Assembly (NCBI GenBank): GCA_023974075.1
Contig: CM043800.1
Location: 8,349,982 to 8,413,981, forward strand
DNA length: 64,000 nt
Reading direction: 5' to 3'
DNA from: Chaenocephalus aceratus
Taxonomy: Eukaryota; Chordata; Actinopteri; Perciformes; Channichthyidae
The first letter of the stretch is position 1; the number at the start of each line of letters is the position of its first letter. Positions 32,612-43,098 of the stretch are shown piece by piece. The notes beneath the pieces are model-generated. The model did not search any database and was not told the DNA's origin. It worked only from the letters and a program-made list of their open reading frames with translations. The position numbers and the translations under genes were made by a program.

Positions 32612-33207
32612 GTGGAGTCTAACATTCCTTGTAACGACATTACCGTCTTCCCTATTAATAAGCCGTCGGTCACGAAGGAACTAAAGAGTGTTATAAATAG
32701 AAAGAAACGTATATCTTATACTGGAAACAGTCAGGACAAAAAAGAAATTAATAGAAAATTAAGAAATGAGATAAGAAAAGCTAAAATAGCTTATAGGGAT
32801 AAGGTGGAACTCAAATACAGCAGTGGAGATCTCCGGGAAGCCTGGAGGGGAATCAAATCAATGTCCTCCATCTCCCAGGGTAACAACAATGACAGGGCTA
32901 GGAATACCGTTAACATTGAGGGAACACATGAGGCAGACCTCGCCAATGCTTTTAACATTTTTTATTCTCGATTCGAGAAAAATGATTTCTCCATAAACAC
33001 CTCAACCCTTAGAGTCTCTCTCACCTATCTCAGACACAGTCATTGAACAGGATGATGTTAGGAATCTCTTAAAACGAGTCAATATTAGGAAGGCCCAGGT
33101 CCTGACCATATCTGTGGGCGTACACTCCAGTATTGTGCTAGCGAACTCTGTGGTGTTTTCCAGCATATCTTCCAATTGTCACTTGAGAATAGCCAAATTC
33201 CTGATAT

Positions 33208-33880
33208 GTGGAAATCCTCAACTGTAATTCCCATCCCTCAGAAACCTCATCCCAAAGTCCTAAACACTTCAGACCGGTGGCTTTAACGTCATTGGTAATG
33301 AAAATGTTTGAAAAAAAGGTTAAAGGCCTCGTCATGTCAGTAATAGGTGGTGAACTTGATCCACTCCAATGTGCGCATCAGGCAGGGAGAGGCGGAGAGG
33401 AGGCAAAGCTTCTTATACTGCACACCCTCCACAAACACCTTGAAAAGCCACAAGCCCACGCCAGGCTTTTGCTTGCTGACTTTTCTTCAGCATTGAACAC
33501 AATGCAGCCGCATCTCCTGGTGGAGAGCCTATCATGTCATTTTAAACTGCCCCATCAACTTGTTTTATCGATTTTAAACTTTCTAACTAATAGAGAGCAG
33601 AAGGCGTCTGTCAATGGACGCCTCTCTGACTCTGTCGTCACTTCCACGGGCTCGCCTCAAGGATGCGTTCTTTCGCCTCTACTTGTTATAATGTACACTG
33701 ATAAATGCAGGAGCATGCAAGACAACAGCTACCTGGTTGAATTCTCTGATGATACCGCCCTCTTGTCCCTCCTGTCAGAATCAGGCCACGAGTGTGCTCT
33801 TACCGATTTTATTTCCTGGTGTGATGACAGTTTTCTGGATTTAAATGTCTCTAAAACCCAGGAATTGATCATTGATGTTA
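33208..33880 (+). pseudogene. LINE reverse transcriptase domain, first part
   Basis: Open frame through RT blocks: FRPVALTSLVMKMFEKKV, LLLADFSSALNTMQPHLL (catalytic Asp), SPQGCVLSPLL and FSDDTALL (the YxDD equivalent), then NVSKTQELIIDV at the Harbinger junction. Frameshifts separate it from the preceding fragment at 32612-33046. Confidence 0.8.
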
Positions 33881-33999
33881 AGGCCCTGACACACCAGGCC
33901 GATTTCGGCTGTTTTCGTAAGTTGGGAGACGAAGCGTGTCCTGTCGCCCAAACTCAATTTGGTGTGTCCCGCACCGTCGACCGTAACACGCCTTATTTG

Positions 34000-34051
34000 G
34001 ACTGCCTGTCCCGATGCATGTTGAATCGGCCATGCATCGGGACAGGCAGTC
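34000..34051. repeat. Subterminal palindrome, 21-bp arms, 10-base loop
   Basis: GACTGCCTGTCCCGATGCATG at 34000-34020 pairs with 34031-34051. Relative to 27720-27785, two A-to-T changes in one arm are matched by complementary changes in the other. The central part is asymmetrically shortened. Confidence 0.88.
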
Positions 34052-34180
34052 GGACCAAACAATCACTCTGATTGGCTGTTCAGCTAGCGAATCAGTGCAT
34101 GAGAAGCGAAACGGAAGTGAGGGACGTAAACAAATGATTTAAGAAGGCACACACAGACTGCTATTCATCTTCATCTCATC

Positions 34181-35346
34181 ATGGCGATCTGGAATGACGA
34201 AGACCTGCTCATCACCTTGATCCAGGAGAGGCCAGCTCTGTACGACATCACTGAGAAAAGGCACTCGAACCGAGTAGTGGAAACCGGACTCTGGCGAGAG
34301 ATTGAAACGCAACTTGGTTTCTCGGGTAAGATTATCTTTTTCATCAATTGAGCTCTTCAGCAGATACCGTTGGCTTTTTATTGTTTGCCAGCGTACAGTG
34401 ACGTTAACGTGAAATGTCATTTGTTATTTCAACCTTGTGTTTTGTTGTTATCTTGTTGCTAGCTGTTGCTAGCTGTGCCGTTTGGCACTGCATATAGATA
34501 TGAATTGGACATGCTAACTAGCCACAATGCTTACATCGTTTATTTGTGTGCTTCAGAGAAAGAGCTGAGGAAGAAGTGGGATTCTCTGCGAACCCAGTAC
34601 ACCCGGTACAGGAGACTTGCCCCTTCGGGTAGTTGTGCAGCACAAAGGACGGGCAGACAGCAGTGGATCATAACCAGGCTGCAGTTTGTAGAGCCCTACA
34701 CAAGAAGGAAGGAGAGTACTTCGAACCTCACCGTCACGGTAACTATTTTATTTGTTGAGTACAAATAAGTGTTTCTTGCTTCTTTCATTTACAAAAACAT
34801 TATTTTCATTCATTTGGTGGTTACAGTGTTAAATATAACAATAACAGAATAATATATATATTATTCTGTTATAATTATTGATGTGCTCATCACCTTAATG
34901 TTGCAGCTGGTAAAGGAGGAGCTAATTGAAATGACATGATATACTGCTGGGTAGCTTATGAAATTCACCATGGGATCAATAACGCTTTTATCTTAACCTA
35001 TAATAATAGATGATAAAATATGTCTTTATATTTTGTAGTGTTCTGAATCTTCTAGAAGTATGTCTAGCATCTGAATAGAGCATCACAATGTGTCTACAAT
35101 GTACCTCTCACACTCGACCACACCCCAAACTAATGGCACACACATGTCAGGGTATTGTTTTGTTATGAATGCTTAGTAAACAGTTTAAGAAGCCATGGTA
35201 TTAAATCCAACTAACTGTGAATTTATTTAAAAAAATGTAAGGAACGTCCGGTGGCTGCAGAATCACCCCCGGTGGCTGCAGAATCACCCCCGGTGGCACC
35301 AGCAGTGAAACCTGGACCAGCACCACGAGGAGTCCTTCCACTTTGA
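34181..35346 (+). CDS. MADF-domain protein of the Harbinger-like element
   Basis: Likely DNA-binding partner protein of the transposon. Three phase-compatible exons are proposed: 34181-34325, 34557-34738 and 35242-35346. Exon 1 starts MAIWNDEDLLITLIQERPAL and contains GLWREIETQLGF. Exon 2 reads EKELRKKWDSLRTQYTRYRR and then GRQQWIITRLQFVEPY. Together these give the tryptophan/leucine pattern of MADF. Donors are GTAAGA and GTAACT; acceptors are CTTCAG and TGTAAG. Exon 3 contains two copies of a VAAESPP repeat and ends at TGA 35344. A second frame that opens over the same exon continues with HHEESFHFDAEPCL to about 35480, so a frameshift in exon 3 is likely. First-exon codons recur in the MITE at 27.5 kb. 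Confidence 0.7.
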
Positions 35347-35758
35347 TGCTGAGCCCTGCCTGGCAGAATCCACCATCTGCACCACACCGGCACCGCGGCT
35401 CGGAGAGAGGCCAAGCACACTCAGCACTCGAAGGCCTCCGGCGAAGCGCAGGATGATGATACTAAATGAGATACTGTCTCCCGCTGTTCATTGTTCAAGA
35501 TTGAAATGTAAATGTGCAAGCCGTGTTTCTGCCCTCTATTCACATGTAGCCTTTCATACGTGGTGGTTTCTTCATTCTCCAACTGCTGTGGAGCAGAACT
35601 ATACAGCTGCAGGATTAGTCTCAAGTACCTCAATATAATTATAGTATGTCTGCACTTTGTGCTCATTTCATCATTCATTCATGTATTTTATATTCTACTA
35701 AAACTGAATCAAACCATAAACAAGGTGGCCTGTTGGGATTAATATATATATATATATA

Positions 35759-36671
35759 CAGGTGCAAGAAAAAGTATGTGAACCCTTTGGATCCTCCACA
35801 TAGCGTTGTGTGTTCCTTCCAAACAACTCAGCTCTGGTTTCATCTGTCCACAGAACATGTTGCCAGTAGAGCTGTGGAACATCCAGGTGCTCTTTGGCAA
35901 ACTTCAAACGTGCAGCAATGTTTTCTCTGGACAGCAGTGGCTTCCTCCGTGGTGTCCTCCATGAACTCCATTCTTGTTCAGTGTTTTACGTATCGTAGAT
36001 TCGTCAACAGAGATGTTAGCATGTGCCAGAGATTTCTTTAAGTCTCTAGCTGACTCTCGAGGACTCTTCTTCACCTCATTGAGCATGCTGCGCTGTGCTC
36101 TTGCAGTCATCTTCACAGGACGGCCACTCCTAGGGAGAGTAGCAACAGTGCTGAACTTTCTCCATGTATAGACCATGTGTCTTACCGTGGACTGATGAGC
36201 ATCAAGGCTTCAGAGATACTTCTGGAACCCTTTCCAGCTTTATGCAAGTCAACAGTTCTTAATGGTAGGTCTTCTGAGAGCTCTTCTGAGCGAGGCATGG
36301 TTCACATCTGGCAGCTTCTTAAGAATAGAACATTCAAAACTGGTGTGTATTTTTTATAGGGCAGGGCAGCTTCAACCAACACCTCCAATCTCGTCTCCTT
36401 GATGGACTCCAGGTTGGCTGACTCCTGACTCCAAGTAGCTCTTGAAGAAGTCTTTAGCCTCGGGGTTCACATACTTGTTCCACCCTGCACTGAATGTTTA
36501 CATGTTGTGTTCAATAAAAACATGAACACATATCATTGTTTGTGTGGTATTAGTTTAAGCAGACTGTGTGTGTCTGTTGTTGTGACTTAGATGAAGATCA
36601 GAACACATTTTATGACCAACTTATGCAGAAATCCAGGTCATTCCAAAGGGTTCACATACTTTTTCTTGCAA

Positions 36672-36674
<3 letters not shown>
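35759..36674 (-). mobile_element. Deleted Tc1-like transposon in a (TA)n tract
   Basis: Inverted termini begin CAGGTGCAAGAAAAAGTATG (left) and end TACTTTTTCTTGCAACTG (right), bordered by TA-repeat DNA. The - strand carries transposase codons from [16 protein letters not shown] (36303 downward) through a helix-turn-helix and VLWTDETRAELFGRN (first catalytic Asp) to QRYVED, which runs straight into the terminal repeat. The rest of the catalytic domain is deleted and frameshifts are present. Confidence 0.85.
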
Positions 36675-36709
<35 letters not shown>

Positions 36710-36711
<2 letters not shown>

Positions 36712-36900
36712 ATATATCTGCATTATTTGATCCCACTTTATGCTTTGCTCTTGCTGCTTGTCTTACACTGATTTTATATCTTATTTAATTATCTTATCTA
36801 ATTTATAGATATTATCTTATCTTACTGATGTAAAGCACTTTGAGCTGCAATCCCCTGAATGAAAGGTGCGATACAAATAAAGTTATTATTATTCAGATGG
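36710..36900 (+). repeat. LINE/SINE 3' tail fragment
   Basis: Contains GTAAAGCACTTTGAGCTGC and ACAAATAAAGTTATTATTATT, a common fish LINE 3' tail with a TTA-repeat terminus. Confidence 0.6.
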
Positions 36901-37409
36901 ATGTTTCTGTTCATTCTCCCATTCTCCTCCTCAATCTGCCTAGAAGTATTTTAATGTTGTAGCTGTTACTATAACCAATACTAATGCTAGGGCTGCAACT
37001 GACATTTATGTAGGCACATTGTTATTGTTTCTTATCGCTTTGTGATTAAAAGAATAAACACAAATAGCAGGATAGGCAATGCTAAACTTTATTTCGCCCC
37101 TTCATACACACACAACACAACATTAGAATGAGCTTTTATCAACGCCTACATGATGATAACCTGTCAACATGACATTAATACAGAGCGGGCAGAACTCAAA
37201 TCTAGCTCCAGTGCCGCACGAAGCATGTTTTCGATGGACGAGAGTGAAAATGGAACGCACACGCTATTTGTTGTTTGTTTATGTCACGGTCTGTTCTTCT
37301 TCTTCTCTGACAAATACACACTACCGCCGCCTGCTGGTAAGGAGAGTTATTGCCACTCACGCACTGAAGTCTTTGCGGTGTGTTCCCGTGCGACACATGG
37401 CCAAGACGC

Positions 37410-37414
37410 AGGAG
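37410..37414. repeat. 5-bp target duplicate, left of the CR1/L2 LINE
   Basis: AGGAG, repeated at 42256-42260. Removing the LINE restores the Harbinger end sequence as seen in the 27.3 kb copy (CGCAGGAGAACACGG). Confidence 0.75.
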
Positions 37415-37680
37415 GAGGAACCTATTGCGGTGAGCACGTTGTAACTTCCGGTTGTTGTTGTCATCTCCGGTATCCCGTGTGCCTGTTCTGTTGCTGATAG
37501 CTTATTAACTTAATCGATCGTTTTAAAACTCTTGATCACGGCAACTGCCTGACGTTGTAATCACACGTTACTACAGCTTAAGCACTCACAACTCTCCTTC
37601 TCTTAGCGACTGTAACTCCACAGTTGCCTACACTCTTTTCGGGTTTGCTAACGGTAGCTACTTTAGCTTGATAGCTAGCC

Positions 37681-38538
37681 ATGGCTCTTTCCCCACCCTC
37701 TGGTGCTATTTCCTGCTCTTCCTGTCTCATGTTTGGTTACTTCCCGGCTTCCCTTACTGGTAAGGATACATGTGTTAAATGTAGTATAGTTGTTAGGTTG
37801 GAGGCGGGAATCATAGCCATAGAAGCCCGGCTCCGCATCTTAGAAAGTAACTCGGCTAAAGTAAAGCCCATGTTAGCATGTGCGGACCGGCAAGAGGTAG
37901 CTCCTCTTAGCCGTCCCCCGGCAACTCCCGAGCAGCAGGGAGACTGGGTGACTGTTCAGAAGAGGCATAACACGAAACCCGCAGGTCCCCACCAACCCGT
38001 TCACGTATCTAACAGATATTCCCCACTCAGCGAGACACCCGCTGAGAAGCCAACTCTGGTTATTGGTAGCTCTATTATGAGACACGTGAATTTAGAGACC
38101 GAAGCCTCCACAGTCACATGCATTCCGGGGGCCAGAGCGGGCGACGTTGAGGCGCATCTTAAACTGCTGGCTAAAAATAAACACAAATACGGTAGGATTG
38201 TTATTCACGTCGGTGGTAATGATGTTCGTTTACGCCAATCAGAATGCACCAAACTTAATGTGGAGTCGGTGTGTAGTTATGCTAAAACAATGTCGGACAC
38301 CGTAATCTTCTCTGGTCCCCTCCCCAATCTGATCAATGATGACATGTATAGCCGCATGTCATCATTTCAGCGCTGGTTGTCTTGGTGGTGCCCAGCAAAC
38401 AATGTGGGCTTCGTAAATAATTGGACAGCCTTCTGGGGAAAACCTGGTCTGATTAAGAGAGACGGCATTCACCCTACTTTGAAAGGTGCAGATCTCATTT
38501 CGGCAAACATTTCAGGGCTTTGTGGACTTAATCCATGA
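37681..38538 (+). CDS. LINE ORF1 with SGNH esterase domain
   Basis: A 285-residue protein. The N terminus has a Cys-pair pattern (CSSC...CVKC, residues about 12-33) suggesting a small zinc-binding module, followed by a short helical stretch (EAGIIAIEARLRILES). From about residue 120 there is an SGNH/GDSL hydrolase fold: LVIGSSIMRHV (nucleophile Ser block), IVIHVGGNDV (Gly/Asn block III) and DGIHPTLKGA (Asp/His catalytic block V). Esterase-type ORF1 proteins are known from CR1 and L2 LINEs, where they are thought to bind lipid or RNA; function here is inferred. The ATG lies in GCCATGG context and ORF2 starts about 115 bp after the stop. Confidence 0.87.
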   Translation: MALSPPSGAISCSSCLMFGYFPASLTGKDTCVKCSIVVRLEAGIIAIEARLRILESNSAKVKPMLACADRQEVAPLSRPPATPEQQGDWVTVQKRHNTKPAGPHQPVHVSNRYSPLSETPAEKPTLVIGSSIMRHVNLETEASTVTCIPGARAGDVEAHLKLLAKNKHKYGRIVIHVGGNDVRLRQSECTKLNVESVCSYAKTMSDTVIFSGPLPNLINDDMYSRMSSFQRWLSWWCPANNVGFVNNWTAFWGKPGLIKRDGIHPTLKGADLISANISGLCGLNP

Positions 38539-38652
38539 CAAACTGGAGTTGAGACCAGGAGGCAGAGTCGCAGTCTTACACGCTTCTCTGCGCTCTCTCC
38601 TAGGCAGTCACCCATAGGAATCCCGAACCCAATAAAATACCCAATATTAGCG

Positions 38653-41652
38653 GTGTGTGTGTCTGCCCAAGGACAATTTAAGGTAAAACCTAATAGAGGT
38701 GTCATACATAATAACCTAATAAAAGTAAATGTAACAACTACTACAGTGCAACAAAACAGGAAGATTAAATGTGGTCTCTTAAACATAAGATCTCTAACAT
38801 CTAAAGCAATATTGGTAAATGATTTAATATCAGATTATAATATTGATATATGCTGTCTCACTGAAACTTGGTTGAGACATGAAGAATATGTCAGCATAAA
38901 TGAGGCCACTCCACCCAGCCATGTCAACACTCATATTGCTCGAGGCACGGGCCGAGGAGGTGGAGTTGCAGCAATCTTTGACTCAAGTTTACTTATCAAT
39001 ACTAAACCAAAATGTAATTATACCTCTTTTGAAAGCCTCGTTTTTAGTCTTATGCATCCGACCTGGAAAACTTTGCAGCCAATCTTATTTGTTACAGTGT
39101 ATTGTGCACCAGGTCCTTATTCAGAATTCTTATCAGAATTCTCTGAGTTTTTATCAACGTTGGTTCTTAAAACAGACAAAGTAATTATCGTAGGTGACTT
39201 TAATATTCATGTTGACGATGATAAAAATAGCCTTACTGTTGCATTTAACTCTATATTAGATTCTGTTGGTTTCTGTCAGAGTGTAAATAAACCAACCCAC
39301 TGTTATAATCACACTCTCGACCTTGTTCTGACTTATGGTATTGAAATTGAGCAACTATTAGTCGAACCGCATAATCCTGCTTTATCCGACCATTTCTTAG
39401 TAACTTTTGAAGTACTGTTACTAGACTACAAAGCATTAGTCAAAAGCTCTTGCAGCAGAAACCTATCTGTTAGTGCTATAGCCACATTTAAGGAAGAGAT
39501 TCCACCAATACTTAACTCGATAGCATGTCTGCATGTAGGGGAGGAAACTTATACAAAATGTACACCACCCCAAATTGATCATGTTGTTGATAGTGCTATA
39601 GATGCGCTGCGAATAAAATTAGACTCTGTTGCTCCTTTGAAAAAGAAGAAAATAAAACAACATAGATTAGCTCCATGGCATAATGCCGAAACCCGCAAAA
39701 TAAAGCAAAAGTCTAGACAACTTGAAAGGATATGGCGTTCCACTAAACTTGAAGAATCTCGTTTAATTTGGCATATTACTCTCAATGAATATAAGAAAGC
39801 ACTGCGTAAAGCGAGAGCAGCATACTACTCTTCATTAATAGATGAGAATAAGAATAATGCAAGATTTCTTTTCAGCACTGTAGCCAGGCTGTCAGAGAGC
39901 CACAGCTCCATTGAGCCTTCTATTCCCATAGCACTCAGTAGTAATGATTTTATGTGCTTTTTTAACGATAAAATTGTTACTCTTAGAAACAAAATTAATG
40001 ACCTCTTGCCTTCGACCAGTATAGTGTTATCAACAGCTCCCGGAATCGTAAGTTCTAATATTACACTAGATAGTAAACTAGAATGCTTTTCAGCCATTAA
40101 CCTTGAACAATTACATTCAATGATTCTCTCTTCTAAACCATCAACGTGCATGTTAGACCCAATTCCAACTAAGCTGTTGAAGGAAGTTTTTCCATTAATT
40201 AGCACTTCTTTATTAAATATTATGAATATGTCTTTATTATCAGGCTATGTTCCACAATCATTCAAAGTAGCAGTGATAAAACCGCTTCTTAAAAAGCACA
40301 ACCTCGATCCAGAGGTTTTAGCCAACTATAGACCTATTTCTAATCTTCCGTTCCTCTCAAAGATTCTTGAGAAAGCGGTCGCAAAACAGCTGTGTGATTA
40401 CTTAAAAAACAATGATTTATTTGAAGATTTTCAGTCTGGCTTTAGAACACATCATAGCACAGAGACAGCTCTGGTTAAAGTCACAAATGATATTCTAATA
40501 GCCTCAGACAAGGGACTTGTCTCTATTCTTGTTTTGCTCGATCTCAGTGCTGCATTTGATACTATCGACCATGATATCCTATTGCAAAGACTAGAGCACT
40601 TGGTTGGTATACAGGGAACTGCTTTAGGCTGGTTTAGGTCCTATCTATCTGAACGCTCTCAGTTTGTACGTGTTAACGATGAATCTTCCACGCAAACCAA
40701 AGTTAGCCATGGAGTGCCACAGGGCTCAGTGCTCGGACCTATTTTGTTCACATTATATATGCTTCCGTTAGGCAATATTATAAGGAATCATTCTGTAAAC
40801 TTTCATTGTTATGCGGATGATACTCAACTATATTTATCAATCAAGCCTGATGAAATTAATCATCTAAATAAAATTCAAGACTGCCTTAAGGACTTAAAAA
40901 CGTGGATGACCTTAAACTTTTTGATGTTAAACACGACCAAAACTGAAGTTATTGTACTTGGCCCGAAGAATCTACGAAACAAATTATCTAAAGATATACT
41001 AACTATGGATGGCATTAATTTGGCCTCCAGTGAGACTATAAGGAATCTTGGTGTTATATTTGATCAGGATTTATCCTTTAACGCCCACATAAAATCAATT
41101 TCAAGGACCGCCTACTTCCATCTACGTAACATTGTAAAAATCAGGCATATCTTGCCTCAAAACGATGCAGAGAAACTAGTCCATGCATTTGTTACTTCTA
41201 GGCTGGATTATTGTAACTCTTTACTATCAGGGAGTACCAAGAAGTCAATCAAGTCGCTTCAGCTGATTCAAAATGCTGCGGCTCGTGTACTAACCAGAGT
41301 TAGGAAAAGGGACCACATTACTCCTGTTCTGGCTGCCTTACACTGGCTCCCTATAGAACACAGGATAGAATTTAAAATTCTTCTTCTCGCCTACAAAGCC
41401 CTTAATGGGCAGGCGCCATCTTACCTTAAAGAACTCATTATACCCTACTGTCCTACTAGGGCATTGCGTTCCAAGAATGCACGGTTGTTGGTTGTTCCTA
41501 GAATCTCTAAAAGTACAATGGGAGCCAGAGCCTTTTCTTATCAAGCTCCACATTTGTGGAATCAGCTTCCAGTTTGTGTTCGGGCGGCAGACACCCTATC
41601 CGTTTTTAAGAGTGCGCTTAAGACCTTCCTTTTTGATAAAGCTTATAGTTAG
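38653..41652 (+). CDS. LINE ORF2: endonuclease and reverse transcriptase
   Basis: A 999-residue uninterrupted frame. The N-terminal apurinic-type endonuclease runs from about residue 35 to 255: [58 protein letters not shown] and LSDHFLV (catalytic His). The reverse transcriptase spans about 480-780: [50 protein letters not shown] (first Asp), [18 protein letters not shown] and [13 protein letters not shown] (YADD). The C terminus has [19 protein letters not shown] and [11 protein letters not shown], conserved in fish CR1/L2 elements. All catalytic motifs are present. The first ATG may not be the true start, since the endonuclease homology begins about 33 residues in. Confidence 0.92.
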   Translation: MCVSAQGQFKVKPNRGVIHNNLIKVNVTTTTVQQNRKIKCGLLNIRSLTSKAILVNDLISDYNIDICCLTETWLRHEEYVSINEATPPSHVNTHIARGTGRGGGVAAIFDSSLLINTKPKCNYTSFESLVFSLMHPTWKTLQPILFVTVYCAPGPYSEFLSEFSEFLSTLVLKTDKVIIVGDFNIHVDDDKNSLTVAFNSILDSVGFCQSVNKPTHCYNHTLDLVLTYGIEIEQLLVEPHNPALSDHFLVTFEVLLLDYKALVKSSCSRNLSVSAIATFKEEIPPILNSIACLHVGEETYTKCTPPQIDHVVDSAIDALRIKLDSVAPLKKKKIKQHRLAPWHNAETRKIKQKSRQLERIWRSTKLEESRLIWHITLNEYKKALRKARAAYYSSLIDENKNNARFLFSTVARLSESHSSIEPSIPIALSSNDFMCFFNDKIVTLRNKINDLLPSTSIVLSTAPGIVSSNITLDSKLECFSAINLEQLHSMILSSKPSTCMLDPIPTKLLKEVFPLISTSLLNIMNMSLLSGYVPQSFKVAVIKPLLKKHNLDPEVLANYRPISNLPFLSKILEKAVAKQLCDYLKNNDLFEDFQSGFRTHHSTETALVKVTNDILIASDKGLVSILVLLDLSAAFDTIDHDILLQRLEHLVGIQGTALGWFRSYLSERSQFVRVNDESSTQTKVSHGVPQGSVLGPILFTLYMLPLGNIIRNHSVNFHCYADDTQLYLSIKPDEINHLNKIQDCLKDLKTWMTLNFLMLNTTKTEVIVLGPKNLRNKLSKDILTMDGINLASSETIRNLGVIFDQDLSFNAHIKSISRTAYFHLRNIVKIRHILPQNDAEKLVHAFVTSRLDYCNSLLSGSTKKSIKSLQLIQNAAARVLTRVRKRDHITPVLAALHWLPIEHRIEFKILLLAYKALNGQAPSYLKELIIPYCPTRALRSKNARLLVVPRISKSTMGARAFSYQAPHLWNQLPVCVRAADTLSVFKSALKTFLFDKAYS

Positions 41653-42354
41653 GGCTGATTAGATTCAGCCCCTAGTTTTGCTGATATAGGCTTAGTTTGT
41701 CGGGGGACATCTTACTTCTTCCTTCTCTCTGTCTATACCTGTGTACTCTCATGTTCCGATTAACCCAGCTTCCCCAAATGTCTTTCTTTTTGGGCTATAT
41801 ATACGCTGGGATCCGGAGTCATGGATGATCCTGCGGTCCTGTGTCCTGGATCGCGAGCGCTGGATCTTGAGTCGTGGCTGTGGTCCTGGATCATAGGTCC
41901 TGGATGAATATCCTCGTGGATTCATCTTCCTATTATACACACATGCATTTCCAAACATTTGTACTACCTATGTTGCAAATGTATTATCTTTTCAATTTAC
42001 ACACGGCATCTATTGCACGTCTGTCCGTCCTGGGAGAGGGATCCCTCCTCTGTTGCTCTCCCTGAGGTTTCTCCCATTTTTCCCTTTAAACTGGGTTTTC
42101 TTTGGAAGTTTTTCCTTGTACGATGTGAGGGTCTAAGGACAGAGGGTGTCGTATTGTCATACTGATATTCTGTACACACTGTGAAGACCACTGAGACAAA
42201 TGTAACATTTGTGATATTGGGCTATATAAATAAAAATTGATTGATTGATTGATTGAGGAGAACACGGCGACGCAACAGCCGGCGTCGGCGAGTCCTCTGG
42301 TGACTGCTTGGTGTGTCAGGGCCTTTAGACGTCACAAGGATGTTCCTAAGGAGT

Positions 42355-42412
42355 GCATCATACACAATGACAAGGTAGAAATTGCATCATACACAATGAC
42401 AAGGTAGAAATT
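42355..42412 (+). repeat. 29-bp tandem duplication in the split LINE
   Basis: GCATCATACACAATGACAAG and the following nine bases occur twice head to tail (42355-42383 and 42384-42412). Twenty-nine is not a multiple of three, so it frameshifts the LINE ORF. Confidence 0.93.
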
Positions 42413-42430
42413 GTCACATCATACAAATAC

Positions 42431-42890
42431 TTGGGCACCATTTTCGATGACCACCTCAAATTTGATGTGAATACTGAGTGTGTTGTGAAGCGGGGTCAAC
42501 AGAGAATGCACCTTCTTCGCAAACTGAACTCTTTCTCCGTCAGGCCTTTCATTCTTTGTCGTTTTTACCAAGCATTCATTGAGAGCCTTATTTGTTTTTC
42601 TTGTATCTGCTGGTTCCATAGCCTTACACTGAAAGACAGGAACAGCCTGAACAGCATTGTTAAAACCTGCTCCAAGATCATCGGCGTGAAACAGAGAGAC
42701 TTAAATTCCTTCTGAACCAACAGATTCTGCGGAAAGCCGAGAGCGTTCTGAACTCTCCAGGTCGCGGACTCTCACATGAATTTCGTCTGTTGCCATCAGG
42801 GCGAAGATATGCTCTACCTGCTCAAAGGACTAATCGCTTTTCTAAATCCTTCATCCCTTCTGCACTCAAACTTTTAAATTCTTGAAAGGC
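42431..42890 (+). pseudogene. LINE reverse transcriptase C-terminal part
   Basis: YLGTIFDDHLKFDV, MHLLRKLNSFSVRPFIL and CSKIIGVKQRDL, followed after a stop by a shifted frame with LNPSSLLHSNF-like codons. Second half of the LINE split by 33881-42324. Confidence 0.8.
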
Positions 42891-43098
42891 TTTTAACTTG
42901 ATTATTTATTTATTTATTTATTATTGTGATGCTTTGAACTATTTATAGTGTATTATTATAATTATCCACATCTGTGCTCCCGGGTGTATCTGTGTGTTTT
43001 CTTCTTGTATGTTCCTGCCTGTGTACATGACATAAGCTGCTGCTCATAACCAATTGCCCCTTGCGGGATTAATACAGTTGTTGATTGATTGATTGATT

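Larger units (their letters stand above)
37415..42255 (+). mobile_element. Apparently intact CR1/L2-type LINE
   Basis: About 4.84 kb with a 5' UTR (37415-37680), an esterase-type ORF1 (37681-38538), an endonuclease/RT ORF2 (38653-41652) and a 3' UTR ending in a TTGATTGA repeat. Both ORFs are open from start to stop. It sits in the right arm of the Harbinger-like element with a 5-bp target duplicate, AGGAG. Full length and open frames suggest recent insertion. Confidence 0.88.
33881..42324 (+). mobile_element. PIF/Harbinger-like element with MADF gene, nested with Tc1 and CR1/L2 LINE
   Basis: Ends AGGCCCTGACACACCA and TGGTGTGTCAGGGCCT, flanked by TTA at 33878-33880 and 42325-42327. Apart from two later insertions (35759-36674 and 37415-42255) it is about 2.7 kb. 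It encodes a MADF (Myb/SANT-like) protein, as Harbinger elements typically do beside their nuclease, but no DDE nuclease is visible, so it seems nonautonomous. The right end (37297-37414 and 42256-42324) matches 27284-27470 in reverse. Confidence 0.82.
32612..43098 (+). mobile_element. Broken LINE (CR1/Rex1-like) split by a Harbinger-like element
   Basis: Two parts, 32612-33880 and 42325-43098, make one non-LTR element. Part one encodes the pre-RT region (RKLRNEIRKAKIAYRDKVE) and the RT with LADFSSALNTMQPHLL, TGSPQGCVLSPLLVIMYTD and VEFSDDTALLSLL. Part two resumes with SYKYLGTIFDDHLKFD, LRKLNSFSV and NSIVKTCSKIIGVKQ, then a 3' UTR ending in TTGATTGATTGATTGATT. At the insertion point the target TTA duplicates and, with one copy counted, the reading frame is continuous from IIDV into RRHKD. 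Stops, frameshifts and a 29-bp tandem duplication (42355-42412) inactivate it. Confidence 0.8.

Noticed and set aside
41338..41662. Alternative frames overlapping the LINE ORF2 end
   Set aside because: They are shadows of the 999-residue ORF2 in other frames and carry no motif.
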